This document shows, piece after piece, positions 8,198-15,948 of a DNA stretch of 64,000 bases. Both the position numbers and the translations under genes were made by a program. The number at the start of each line of letters is the position of its first letter. Position 1 is the first letter of the stretch. The notes beneath the pieces are model-generated. The model was not told the origin of the DNA and searched no databases. It was given only the letters and a program-made list of their open reading frames with translations. The DNA is from JACVRW01 sp963734365 (GTDB taxonomy: Bacteria > Actinomycetota > Thermoleophilia > Solirubrobacterales > Thermoleophilaceae): contig CAVTGV010000006.1 in assembly GCA_963734365.1 (NCBI GenBank), positions 1-64,000 of the forward strand, given 5' to 3'.

Positions 8198-8937
8198 CTC
8201 GGCTCGATCAGCTCGGCGAGGTCGTTCACCACGACGTCGGCGCCGTGCTCATGCAGCGCGGCGGCCTGTCCCACCCGGTCGACGCCCACCACGAACGCGA
8301 ACTCGCCGGCGCGCCCGGCCTCGACCCCGGCCAGCGCATCCTCGAACACGGCCGCGGCGCCAGGGCTCGTCCCGAGCGCCTCGGCCCCGGCCAGGAAGGT
8401 GTCGGGCGCGGGCTTACCCCGCAGGCCGCGCTCCTCGGCGACCACGCCGTCGACGCGAGCGTCGAACAGCTGGTCGATCCCGGCCGCCCGCAGCACCTCG
8501 GCGCAGTTGGTGCTCGACGACACGACGGCGGTGGCCAGGCCCGCCTCCCTCACGGCATGCAGGTAGCGGAGGGAACCCGGATAGGCCTTCACGCCGTGCT
8601 CGTCGATCAGGCGCAGCACGATCGTGTTCTTGCGGTTGCCGAGGCCGGCGACGGTGTCCGCCGAGGGCGGATCATCGGGGCTACCCTCGGGGAGCTCGAC
8701 GCCGCGCGACTTCAGGAACGTGCGCACGCCGTCGGCGCGGGGCAGGCCGTCGACGTAGTCGTCGTAGTCGTCCTTCTCATCGAAGGACACGAACCGCTCG
8801 CCCGCTTGATCCGCACGGGAGCGGAGGAACTCGTCGAAAGTCTCCTTCCAGGCCGCGGCGTGGACCACGGCGGTCTTGGTGAGCACGCCGTCGAGGTCGA
8901 ACAGACAGGCCCTCACGCGATCGGGCAGACCGAGCAT
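8194..8937 (-). CDS. Beta-phosphoglucomutase-like HAD hydrolase (247 aa)
   Basis: HAD-superfamily phosphomutase converting beta-glucose 1-phosphate to glucose 6-phosphate. Motif I is FDLDGVLTKT with nucleophile Asp14 and acid/base Asp16; motif II is the VVSSSTNC segment; motif III Lys is in RGKPAPDTF; motif IV is FEDALAGVEAG. The cap domain contains the KDDYDDYVDGLPRADGVRTFL segment characteristic of beta-PGM or trehalose-6-P phosphatase-associated HADs. It is the first gene of the operon with GH65 and GNAT, giving a compact phosphorolytic glucan pathway. A generic sugar phosphatase cannot be excluded but the gene pairing makes PGM the best call. Confidence 0.85.
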   Translation of the reverse strand: MLGLPDRVRACLFDLDGVLTKTAVVHAAAWKETFDEFLRSRADQAGERFVSFDEKDDYDDYVDGLPRADGVRTFLKSRGVELPEGSPDDPPSADTVAGLGNRKNTIVLRLIDEHGVKAYPGSLRYLHAVREAGLATAVVSSSTNCAEVLRAAGIDQLFDARVDGVVAEERGLRGKPAPDTFLAGAEALGTSPGAAAVFEDALAGVEAGRAGEFAFVVGVDRVGQAAALHEHGADVVVNDLAELIEPR

Positions 8938-8954
8938 CCGGCCAGCCTAGTGTC

Positions 8955-9005
8955 CAACAGCGCGACTACTACGGGCTTGACTTGTTCTGCAACAGCGCTT
9001 TGAAT
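8955..9005 (+). promoter_or_regulatory. Candidate promoter and direct repeat upstream of the polyamine ABC operon
   Basis: The 9-base word CAACAGCGC occurs at 8955-8963 and again at 8990-8998, 35 bases apart, in an otherwise short spacer between divergent genes. Between them TTGACT (8977-8982) is followed after 17 bases by TTGAAT (9000-9005), a fair -35/-10 pair. Transcription would then start just before the ATG at 9017, giving a nearly leaderless message; consistently no ribosome-binding site is seen. The repeat could be an operator. All of this is pattern-based inference. Confidence 0.3.
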
Positions 9006-9016
9006 CAAATTTGTAC

Positions 9017-10339
9017 ATGGCCCATCCCAAGCAATCCGGCCTAAGCCGGCGACAGCTGCTGGGCAGGTCGGCTGGTGCGGCTGCCGGGCTCGGTGTCGCG
9101 GGCGCTCTCGCGGGCTGTGAGAACACGACTACCCCGATCGGGGCGGACGACGCGGCCGGCGCAACCGGGGCCGTCGCGGAGCTCGTCGTCCCGAGGCCCA
9201 CCGGTCCCGCCGGCCTGCCGCTGCCCCGCCCTGACTACGCGATCACCTGGGCGATCACCGACGAGAACAAGCCGATCTCCGACGGGAAGAAGCCGGAGTC
9301 CGGTCCGCTGCGCGTCTACAACTACGCCGACTACATCGATCCGGCGACCGTCAAGAAGTGGCAGAAGGAGTCCGGCACCAAAGTTCAGATCGCGACCTAC
9401 AACTCCGCCGACGAGGCGATCGCCAAGCTCGCTTCGGGCGACGTCGAGTTCGACGTGATCATCGGCCTGACCGGGTCGAACATCGTCGACCTGATCGCGC
9501 GCAAGCTGCTCAAGCCGCTCAACCACTCCTACCTGCCCAACCTCGAGAAGAATATCTGGGCGGAGCTGGCGGACCCGTTCTATGACCGCGGTGCGCGCTA
9601 CACCGTGCCGTACACCGTCTGGCAGGACGGGATCGGCTGGCGCAACGACATGGTCTCCGAGGACATCGGGGCGATGGACGTGCCGTGGGACGTCTTCTGG
9701 CACTCGGAGGAGTACCGCGGCAAGGTCGGGATCCTGGACGACCGGCGCGACGCGCTCAGCATGCCGATGCAGCGCGACGCGATGCGCAAAGAGGTGCGCG
9801 CGGACCTCAACACCGAGGACGCCGACGTCATTGACAAGGCGCAGCGCGACCTGTCCGAGCTCGGGCCGATCTCCAATCCGAAGGTCACGATCACGGACTA
9901 CCAGACGCTGCCCGAGGCCAAGACCGTGCTGCACCAGTCGTGGTCCGGCGATCTGCTCGGCGCCGCCTTCTTCTACTTGCCGAAGGGCACGCCGGCGACC
10001 GTCCTGTCGTATTGGGGACCGGATGACAACGGTGTCGTCCAGAACGACTTCTTCTGCATCGGGAAGTCCGCGAAGAGCCCCGTGCTCGCCCACCAGTTCA
10101 TCAACTTCTTCCTCGACGAGAAGAACGCGTACGACAACTTCGTGAACTTCAACGGGTACACGCCGCCGCAGAAGGGGATCGACGCGGAGACACTCCTCAA
10201 CCGGGGGCTGATCCCCAGGAGCCTCCAGAGCGCGGTGATCCGGCCCGACCAGTTCGCCGCCAACCAGGAGCTGCTCCAGCTGAGCGTCGAGGGGCAGCAG
10301 CTCTGGGACCAAGCCTGGTCGCGGTTCAAGGCCGGCTGA
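9017..10339 (+). CDS. potD: Spermidine/putrescine ABC transporter substrate-binding lipoprotein
   Basis: Extracytoplasmic solute-binding protein (~440 aa) delivering polyamines to the PotBC permeases. The N-terminus has a twin-arginine motif (SRRQLLG) and a lipobox (AGALAGC), so it is likely Tat-exported and lipid-anchored. The mature part has the PotD signatures LRVYNYADYIDPATVKKW, FDVIIGLTGSNI, and YTVPYTVWQDGIGWRND. ATG at 9017 is preferred over the in-frame TTG at 9011. Its stop overlaps the permease start by one base, the first of four tightly coupled genes. Substrate assigned by family; related members bind other cationic or small organic ligands. Confidence 0.85.
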   Translation: MAHPKQSGLSRRQLLGRSAGAAAGLGVAGALAGCENTTTPIGADDAAGATGAVAELVVPRPTGPAGLPLPRPDYAITWAITDENKPISDGKKPESGPLRVYNYADYIDPATVKKWQKESGTKVQIATYNSADEAIAKLASGDVEFDVIIGLTGSNIVDLIARKLLKPLNHSYLPNLEKNIWAELADPFYDRGARYTVPYTVWQDGIGWRNDMVSEDIGAMDVPWDVFWHSEEYRGKVGILDDRRDALSMPMQRDAMRKEVRADLNTEDADVIDKAQRDLSELGPISNPKVTITDYQTLPEAKTVLHQSWSGDLLGAAFFYLPKGTPATVLSYWGPDDNGVVQNDFFCIGKSAKSPVLAHQFINFFLDEKNAYDNFVNFNGYTPPQKGIDAETLLNRGLIPRSLQSAVIRPDQFAANQELLQLSVEGQQLWDQAWSRFKAG

Positions 10340-11256
10340 TGCACTCACGCTGGACGTGGCGTTTGCTCGCGCTGCCGGGCGTTGCGTGGCTCTCCGTGTT
10401 CTTCCTTGCGGCGTTCTACGCGATCATCGCCGTCGCGTTCGGCAACCAGGACACGCTGTCGGAGCCGGTTCCGTTCTGGAACCCACTTGACTGGAACGTC
10501 GGCTACGTGCTCGAGGTGCTGAAAAACCTCTGGCACGGCGAGCAGTACCTGACTGTCTCGCTCCGCACGGTCGAGTTCGTGGCGCTCGCCGTCGGGCTCT
10601 CGTTCGTGGTGGGCTACCCGGTCGCGTACTTCACCGCGCGGCATGCGGGACGCTGGAAGGGGGCCATCCTGCTCGCGCTGATCCTGCCGCTGTGGATCAA
10701 CTACCTGATGCGGATGCTGGCGTGGATCAACCTGCTCGCCCCGGACGGGATCGGCTCGCGAGTCCTCCACAACCTGGGGATCGAGAAGCTGTTCCTCACG
10801 ATCGGGCTGCTGGACGAACCGGGCGGCTGGCTTAACGGGCAGCCGACGACGGTCATCCTCGCGCTCCTGTACGGCTACATCCCATTCTTCATCCTCCCTC
10901 TGTTCGTGGCCATCGACCGGATCGACGGGCGCCAGATCGAGGCGGCACGCGACCTCGGGGCGAGCCAGCTGAGCGCCTTCCTGCGCGTGACGCTGCCCCT
11001 CTCGGTGCCCGGCATCCTCGCCGGCGCGGTGCTGATCGCGCTGCCGATGTTCGGCGACTACTACACCGCGGACCTCGTCTCGGCGTCGACCCAGACGAAC
11101 ATGATCGGCAACCAGATCGACGAGTTCATGCGCCAGGGCTCCGAGAAGGTGACGGGCGCGGTGCTGACGCTCGTCCTCTCCGCGTTCCTGCTCGTGCTGA
11201 TGTTCTACTACCTGCGCTCGACCCGCCGGGCGGGGTCGAGCGCGCAGACGAGATGA
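10339..11256 (+). CDS. potB: Polyamine ABC transporter permease, PotB type (305 aa)
   Basis: Inner-membrane subunit with about six helices and the binding-protein-dependent transport (BPD_transp_1) domain. The EAA loop, which docks the ATPase, is visible as IEAARDLGASQLSAFLRVTLPLSVPGI near residues 195-220. The early segment WLSVFFLAAFYAIIAVAFG is the first membrane helix. It pairs with the PotC-type permease whose ATG overlaps this stop (ATGA). Gene order D-B-C-A is a common actinobacterial layout. Confidence in the transporter class is high; polyamine specificity rests on the neighbouring binding protein. Confidence 0.88.
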   Translation: MHSRWTWRLLALPGVAWLSVFFLAAFYAIIAVAFGNQDTLSEPVPFWNPLDWNVGYVLEVLKNLWHGEQYLTVSLRTVEFVALAVGLSFVVGYPVAYFTARHAGRWKGAILLALILPLWINYLMRMLAWINLLAPDGIGSRVLHNLGIEKLFLTIGLLDEPGGWLNGQPTTVILALLYGYIPFFILPLFVAIDRIDGRQIEAARDLGASQLSAFLRVTLPLSVPGILAGAVLIALPMFGDYYTADLVSASTQTNMIGNQIDEFMRQGSEKVTGAVLTLVLSAFLLVLMFYYLRSTRRAGSSAQTR

Positions 11257-12104
11257 CTTGGCTGCGCAATCCGTGGGGCAAGCCGCGCTGGCTCGCGCTC
11301 ATCACCGGCGTCTACGTCCTCTGGTCGGTCGTGCCCGTGCTGCTCGCGATCGCGTTCGCGTTCAACGCGGGCCGCTCGCGCACCACGTGGCAGGGCTTCT
11401 CGTTCCGCTGGTTCACGGGGGAGACCGGCAGCGTGCTGCACGACGCGGCGCTGCGCGACGCGCTCGAGCACACACTGCTGCTCGCGGTGATCTGCGTAGC
11501 GATCGCGACGCCGCTGGGCGTCGCGCTCGCGCTTGGGCTGCAGCGCTGGCGCGGACGCGGCAGCGGGACGGTCAATTCGCTGATGCTGCTGCCGCTCGTG
11601 ACGCCGGAGATCGTCATGGGCGTCGCGCTGCTCTTGCTCTTCCTGCGCGTCTTCTCGGGGATCGGGCTCGGGACGGAGGCGCAGGCGATCGGGCAGGTGA
11701 CCTTCACGCTGTCCTACGTGGTGGTGATCGTGCGCGGCCGGCTCGTCTCGATCGGACCCGAGTTCGAGGAAGCGGCGGCCGACCTCGGCGCGCCGCCGCG
11801 CGACCAGCTGTTCCGCGTCCTGCTGCCACTTCTCGCCCCGGCGATCGTGGCCAGCGCGGCCGTGGCGTTCGCGATCTCGCTCGACGACTTCGTGGTCACG
11901 CAGTACCTGTCGAGCGACGCGAGCACGACTACCGTTTCCATGCTGCTGTACGCGAACGCGCGCGGTGCGCCGACCCCGGCGCTCAACGCGATCGCCACCG
12001 TCGGGCTGGTGATCACCCTGGCGACGCTCACCGCCGCGTTCCTCGTCTACCGCAAGTTCGCGGGCGGCCAAGAGGCCACCTCGCTGGCCGCACTGGAGGT
12101 CTGA
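11253..12104 (+). CDS. potC: Polyamine ABC transporter permease, PotC type (283 aa)
   Basis: Second integral membrane subunit. It shows six hydrophobic segments, the EAA loop (FEEAAADLGAPPRDQLFRVLLPLLAP) around residues 168-195, and the family segment VAFAISLDDFVVTQYLSS that follows it in PotC/YdcV proteins. The start overlaps the PotB stop by 4 bases and its stop overlaps the PotA start by one base, so translation is coupled through the operon. Together with PotB it forms the membrane channel for the imported substrate. Confidence 0.88.
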   Translation: MTWLRNPWGKPRWLALITGVYVLWSVVPVLLAIAFAFNAGRSRTTWQGFSFRWFTGETGSVLHDAALRDALEHTLLLAVICVAIATPLGVALALGLQRWRGRGSGTVNSLMLLPLVTPEIVMGVALLLLFLRVFSGIGLGTEAQAIGQVTFTLSYVVVIVRGRLVSIGPEFEEAAADLGAPPRDQLFRVLLPLLAPAIVASAAVAFAISLDDFVVTQYLSSDASTTTVSMLLYANARGAPTPALNAIATVGLVITLATLTAAFLVYRKFAGGQEATSLAALEV

Positions 12105-13273
12105 TGGCCGGAGAAGTCCGACTCGAGGAGCTGACCAAATCGTTCGACGGCTTCGTGGCGGTTAACAGCATCGACGTCGATATGCCGCCCGGGGAGTTCT
12201 TCACGCTTCTGGGCCCGTCCGGCTGCGGAAAGACCACCACGCTGCGCATGATCGCCGGCTTCGAGCGTCCCACGAGCGGGCGGATCATGCTCGACGGAAG
12301 CGACGTCGCCAGCGTGCCGCCGCACCAACGCAACGTCAACACGGTGTTCCAGAGCTACGCCCTGTTCCCGCACCTAGACGTCGCCAAGAACATCGCCTTC
12401 GGGCTCAAGTACCACAAGCTCGACAAGCAGGAGCGCGCCAAGCGCGTGGGGGAAGCGCTCGAACTCGTGAACCTCACCGAGTTCGCGCACCGCAAGGCCG
12501 ACCAGCTCTCCGGCGGGCAGCAGCAGCGCGTGGCGCTCGCCCGCGCGCTCATCCTGCGCCCGCAGGTGCTGCTGCTCGACGAGCCGCTCGGAGCGCTCGA
12601 CGCGCAGCTGCGCAAGAACCTTCAGGTCGAGCTCAAGGCGCTCCAGGCGGAGCTCGGGATCACCTTCGTGTTCGTCACGCACGATCAGGAAGAGGCGCTC
12701 ACGATGAGCGACCGGATCGCGGTGATGAGCAAGGGCGTGGTCGAGCAGGCGTCCTCGCCGCGCGAGATCTACGAGGAGCCGCAGACGGTGTTCGTGGCCG
12801 ACTTCCTCGGGGTCTCGAATCTGCTCAACGCCGAGGCGATGGGGCGCGAAGGTGCGGCGTGCGCTGTCCGCATCGGCGATCGGGTGTTCCGCTGTCAGCA
12901 GGGCGAGACCGACGCGCGCGGCGACGTGAAGGTGATGATCCGGCCCGAACGGATCGAGATCGAGCCGCACGCCAGCACCGGCGAGGAGCGACTGCCCGGG
13001 ATCATCGAGCGCTCCGTCTTCCTCGGGGGCTTGCACGAGGTGCACGTCCGCGTGCTCGGCGGTGAGCTGCTCAAGGCGACGGTCGCGAACGACGGCCGCG
13101 AGCTGGCGGTGTCGCTCGACGCTGGGTCGGCGGTGTCGTTGCACCTGCCGCCGGAAGCGCTGCGAGTGCTGCGGCCGAGCGAGCCCACGGACGAGTCGGA
13201 GGACGAAGACGCCGACGTGATCGAGGCGCGGGCTGCCGACGCGTCACCGTCGCCACCGGGCACAGCCGGCTGA
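12104..13273 (+). CDS. potA: Polyamine ABC transporter ATP-binding protein (389 aa)
   Basis: ATPase driving the importer. Walker A is GPSGCGKT at 37-44, Q-loop in VFQSYALFPH, signature LSGGQ at 135-139, Walker B LLLDEP at ~156-161 and the switch His in FVTHDQEEAL. After residue ~240 comes the TOBE-type regulatory domain with VMIRPERIEIEP. The final ~40 residues are acidic and low in complexity (DESEDEDADVIEARAADASPS), an extension not needed for function. The ATG overlaps the PotC stop. It is the last gene of the operon; the gene remnants beyond 13300 show the conserved block ends here. Confidence 0.9.
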   Translation: MAGEVRLEELTKSFDGFVAVNSIDVDMPPGEFFTLLGPSGCGKTTTLRMIAGFERPTSGRIMLDGSDVASVPPHQRNVNTVFQSYALFPHLDVAKNIAFGLKYHKLDKQERAKRVGEALELVNLTEFAHRKADQLSGGQQQRVALARALILRPQVLLLDEPLGALDAQLRKNLQVELKALQAELGITFVFVTHDQEEALTMSDRIAVMSKGVVEQASSPREIYEEPQTVFVADFLGVSNLLNAEAMGREGAACAVRIGDRVFRCQQGETDARGDVKVMIRPERIEIEPHASTGEERLPGIIERSVFLGGLHEVHVRVLGGELLKATVANDGRELAVSLDAGSAVSLHLPPEALRVLRPSEPTDESEDEDADVIEARAADASPSPPGTAG

Positions 13274-13306
13274 GCTCCCGGTTGCAGCGGCGCGAAGCCG
13301 CCTGCC

Positions 13307-13530
13307 TCAGGAGCGCAGGAACGTCAGCACGGCCAGCACCCTGCGCGACTCCCCTCCGGTCGAGGGAAGGCCGAGCTTGCCAAGATGCTGGACACGTACT
13401 TCTCGACCGCCCGGAGCGTGATCACGAGCCTGTCGGCGATGCCCTGGTTGGACCTGCCCGTGGCCATCAGCTCGAGCACCTCGCGCTCGCGCGGGGTGAG
13501 CCTCGCGAGGGGATCGTCGTCACGCTGCCT
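13307..13530 (-). pseudogene. Response-regulator C-terminal remnant (LuxR HTH), frameshifted
   Basis: Only the output domain of a NarL-type regulator is left: DDDPLARLTPREREVLELMATGRSNQGIADRL followed by TLRAVEKYVSSILA. After SSILA one base is missing. Restoring it yields the normal family ending K-L-G-L-P followed by SRRVLAVLTFLRS and a stop at 13309-13307, whereas the actual frame runs to a different end. No receiver domain precedes it; upstream sequence switches to a fragment of an MMPL transporter on the other strand. The piece is therefore a decayed, truncated copy. Confidence 0.65.
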
Positions 13531-13559
13531 CGACAGCCGACGACGTCCGCAGCGGGACC

Positions 13560-13853
13560 GTGGCCGCCGGAATCGCGGAGCTCCAGCGCGAGGCCAGGAG
13601 CGCGAAGAACGCGCTGAAGGGAACCGAGGTCGAGTACAGCAAGGACGGGACCGTCGCGCTGTACAGCCGACCAGCGGCAACGGCACGATCAGAGTCCACC
13701 GCCGCGCTCGAGGACATACGTGGCCGCGTGGTCCCGGACACGGTCGGCGCCGTCGACGGGGTCACGGTGAACGTGAGCGGGAGCGCCGCACAGTCGAAGG
13801 ACTTCAGGGATCTGGTCACCGACCGCCTGCCGCTGATCTTCGCGTTCGTGTTC
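13560..13853 (+). pseudogene. MMPL-family transporter fragment
   Basis: About 95 codons with good similarity by eye to the soluble domain just before a membrane helix in MMPL/RND exporters of high-GC actinobacteria: IAELQREARSAKNALKGTEV, then TVGAVDGVTVNVSGSAAQSKDFRDLVTDRLPLIFAFVF. The reading breaks off exactly where hydrophobic membrane helices should follow; the remaining open frame is antisense to the FHA gene and is not MMPL-like. No start, no other MMPL parts. It lies between two other truncated genes and marks rearranged DNA. Confidence 0.6.
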
Positions 13854-14309
13854 TCACAGGCGTGTCCCGTTCGTGGACTTGAGATCGACCAGCAGCCAGC
13901 GGTCGTCCACCCGGCGCAGAAGCGCGTGATGACGCGACACGGTCTCGTCGGCGAGTACGCAGTCACAGTCGGAGGCCCGGCCGATCGTGACCACCGCCCG
14001 ACCGCGTGGCAGGGCGAGCCTGGGGAGACGTGGCTCGCGCCACGCCGCCTCGAGCTCTGCCGCCAGAGCAGACAGCGCGGCGACGGCGGCTGAGAGCGTG
14101 CGCACCGAGGCCCGGCGGGCCGGGAGGTCGTCGACCAGCTCGTGAAGCTGGGCGCGGCTGCGCGCCGTAAAGGCGCGTTCGACCCGCCCGGAGAAGGTGT
14201 CGAGCGACAGGCGTCCCTCGCGTGAACCCGCCTTCAGCGCGCTCAGCGCACGTTCGCGGTCGGCATCCGAGGGACGCAGGGGCAAAGGGGTCGGCGCCTC
14301 GCCCAGCAC
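13854..14309 (-). pseudogene. DUF1707-FHA domain protein, truncated inside the FHA domain
   Basis: The N-terminal ~55 residues (RPSDADRERALSALKAGSREGRLSLDTFSGRVERAFTARS) form a DUF1707-like domain; a helical linker follows, then an FHA phosphothreonine-binding domain with TIGRASDCDC, VSRHHALLRR and STNGT. The gene ends two residues after STNGT, so the last beta strands are missing; the end coincides with the junction to the MMPL fragment. It may still be expressed but would not fold a full FHA sandwich. Related full-length proteins act as phospho-dependent adaptors. It lies just outside the left border of the tRNA island. Confidence 0.6.
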
Positions 14310-14435
14310 GCACCGATTGTCCTACCGGGCGCAGCGAAGTCCAGAACCGATGCTCTGGCACATCCGAATCGAACGGCCAAACGCGCTTGGAGTATCTGCT
14401 CGGCGTCCCGCTCGCCGAGAGGCTCGCTCACGAAG

Positions 14436-14480
14436 GCGCCCCGAGCAGGATTCGAACCTGCGGCCTACTCCTTAGGAGGG
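14436..14480 (-). repeat. Displaced tRNA-Arg 3' half: left attachment-like repeat
   Basis: These 45 bases are identical, in the same orientation, to 21383-21427, which is the anticodon-loop-to-3'-end part of the intact tRNA-Arg(CCU). Sequence on both sides of the 45 bases differs. A lone 3' half without D-arm or 5' acceptor strand cannot be a tRNA. Duplication of a tRNA 3' half at the far end of a DNA block is the classic result of integration by a tyrosine-recombinase element, so this is read as the distal att site of the island. Confidence 0.85.
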
Positions 14481-14570
14481 GCGACACGAGAAACCGCAGC
14501 GGGCGCAGGATCCCTCTCCCCCAGCGGGATAGCCGCGCCCTGAAGCACCTCGCTTCGGGACCGAATACAC

Positions 14571-14600
14571 AGCGATATGCGGCGATATGCAGCGATTGCG
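14571..14600 (+). repeat. Three phased 10-bp iterons near the att site
   Basis: The word GCGATATGC occurs at 14572 and 14582, and a third related copy (GCGATTGCG) starts at 14592; the period is exactly 10 bases, one helical turn. They lie ~90 bases inside the left att repeat and ~45 bases upstream of the excisionase-like HTH remnant. Such phased repeats are typical binding sites for excisionase/recombination directionality factors or for an autoregulator. Function is inferred from place and spacing only. Confidence 0.5.
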
Positions 14601-14641
14601 ACACCAGTGCCACCCGCTTGAGCGTTCGCGATCCTTGGGCC

Positions 14642-14832
14642 ATGAGTACGCAGACTCCGACTCGGGACGGCACGACGCTACTGACACCGACCGACGTCGC
14701 CCAGCTGGCGAAGGTGAGCCGTGAGACCGTCTATCGCGAGATCGACCGCGGATCGCTCCGTGCGCCGCGTGTGGGGTGGCCGGCTGCTCCGCATTGACCC
14801 CGGCCGACTTCCGGCGTTGGCTTGAGCGATGA
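14642..14832 (+). pseudogene. Excisionase-like HTH (HTH_17) remnant with two frameshifts
   Basis: From the ATG the product reads STQTPTRDG then LLTPTDVAQLAKVSRETVYREIDRGSLRA, a MerR/excisionase-type helix-turn-helix. The frame then breaks: shifting by one base gives RVWGGRLLRID, and a second one-base correction in a run of four C gives PADFRRWLER and a stop at 14830-14832, together the normal end of this domain family. Uncorrected, the protein stops after ~52 residues. It lies beside the iterons and the att repeat, where an element's excisionase gene is expected. No integrase is found. Confidence 0.6.
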
Positions 14833-14967
14833 CGCGCGCTCCGCATGACCGTGGGCGCTGCGTCGTGGCCGGCTACCGGCCTCATATAGGCGACCTGTCC
14901 GGCCAGACTCTGCTGCCCCCGATGGCCACCGAATCCTGACCGTCGAGCAGGCGCCCGCCGAGACAAT

Positions 14968-15345
14968 ATGACCACCACTCATGAGAGCCCGGAATCTCGC
15001 CTGTACGCCGCCGGGTTCGCGCGCCGGCTCGAATATTGGGTGCCGCCCGGCGGCGACGACGCGCTGAGTCTGAACGACGCGATCGCCCGTCTCGACAGCG
15101 GGGACGTCAACCCGACGTCCCACGGGTTTCCCGATGCGGGCGTTCGCGCGTTCCCGGACGAGCTGGTCGACCAGATCTGCCCGCCGCCGGCCACGGAGGC
15201 ACCCCCGCCGCCACCGTGGCTCCTGGCCCAGGCCAAGGTGATTGCCGAGACGACCGCCGAGAAGCTGAGGCCGCTGATCCGCGCCGAGGTCCGAGCGGCA
15301 CTCAGGGCCGAGGCCCGAAGACAGGCACGGGAGGCCGCGGAGTGA
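14968..15345 (+). CDS. Hypothetical island protein (125 aa)
   Basis: No recognised family. The product begins TTTHESPESRLYAAGFARRLEYW, has a middle Pro-rich stretch (ATEAPPPPPWLL at ~75-87) and ends in a charged helix (AEKLRPLIRAEVRAALRAEARRQAREAAE) that could form a coiled coil. It lacks signal peptide and membrane segments. Its stop overlaps a GTG at 15342 that would start the next frame, suggesting an operon with the HEXXH protein. Genes of this sort, small and charged, are common cargo of actinobacterial integrative elements; the role is unknown. Confidence 0.6.
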   Translation: MTTTHESPESRLYAAGFARRLEYWVPPGGDDALSLNDAIARLDSGDVNPTSHGFPDAGVRAFPDELVDQICPPPATEAPPPPPWLLAQAKVIAETTAEKLRPLIRAEVRAALRAEARRQAREAAE

Positions 15346-15850
15346 TCCCGGCCGAAGGCTGCCGACCGGGCGTGAGATCGCCTGGCATGAGGCCTATCAC
15401 GCCGCGGCGCTGTGCCTCGCCGGGATGGTGCCGAAATGCGTGCGCAGCGACTGGCCGTCCGATCTCGAGCCGGGCTCGGTGGAGATCGACTGGGGGCCGC
15501 GCGGTTACAGGGATCCGGCCAGGGCGAAGGACGTGCTGGTCTCGGTCGTGGCCGGGGCGCTCACCGAGGGCAAGCGGGGCTGGGCTTGGGAGATCTGTCC
15601 GCCGGACCCGTTGGACGTCGCAGAGGGCGCCCGCGGCGATGCCCTGCTCGCCCGTGAGCTGGTCCAACACTTCGCGATCGACCGAGTGGACTGGGCCCAC
15701 GTTCTCTGGAAGACCGAGCAGCTGGTGCGCCGCCAGGACTTCCGCCGGCTCGTGGTGCGGATCGCGGACGAGCTCGAACGGGTCGAGGTGCTGGACGCCG
15801 ACGAGCTCAGAGCCCTGATGGAGCCCGACCAAGAGGCCGCCGCGGCATGA
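15342..15850 (+). CDS. HEXXH-motif (M41-peptidase-like) island protein, start disrupted or unclear
   Basis: The frame ending at 15850 encodes, from about 15371, REIAWHEAYHAAALCLAGM, an HExxH zinc-protease helix very like the HEAGHAV helix of FtsH-type M41 peptidases, then a mixed region (VEIDWGPRGYRDPARAKDVLVSVVAGALTEG) and a helical end (WKTEQLVRRQDFRRLVVRIADELERVEVLDADEL). No ATG/GTG/TTG precedes the motif in this frame; the coupled GTG at 15342 is in a different frame, so one base seems lost between 15342 and 15371. Starting at ATG 15425 would remove the motif. Stand-alone M41-like small proteins occur in phage and plasmid-like elements. Function unknown. Confidence 0.45.
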
Positions 15851-15948
15851 CCGCCAGGCTGGAACTCAAGACGGTCGAGGCGACAACGCGGGTGGCTGAG
15901 GCCCACCTCCGAGGCGCCGGTGCGGTGCAGACGACCGCTGAGGGACGC
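15847..15948 (+). pseudogene. Possible 5' stub of an interrupted island gene
   Basis: An ATG at 15847 overlaps the stop of the HEXXH frame (ATGA) and opens with ~34 plausible residues (TARLELKTVEATTRVAEAHLRGAG). From 15949 the same frame is purely antisense to a SnoaL-like gene and no longer protein-like. The coupled start suggests an operon member cut off when the SnoaL gene pair arrived. Evidence is slight. Confidence 0.25.

Noticed and set aside
13560..14093. A continuous 177-codon plus-strand gene
   Set aside because: Only the first ~95 codons look like protein (MMPL fragment); after ~13853 it is antisense to the FHA gene.
14436..14480. A second tRNA-Arg gene
   Set aside because: Only the 3' half is present, with no 5' acceptor strand or D-arm; it is an att-type duplication.
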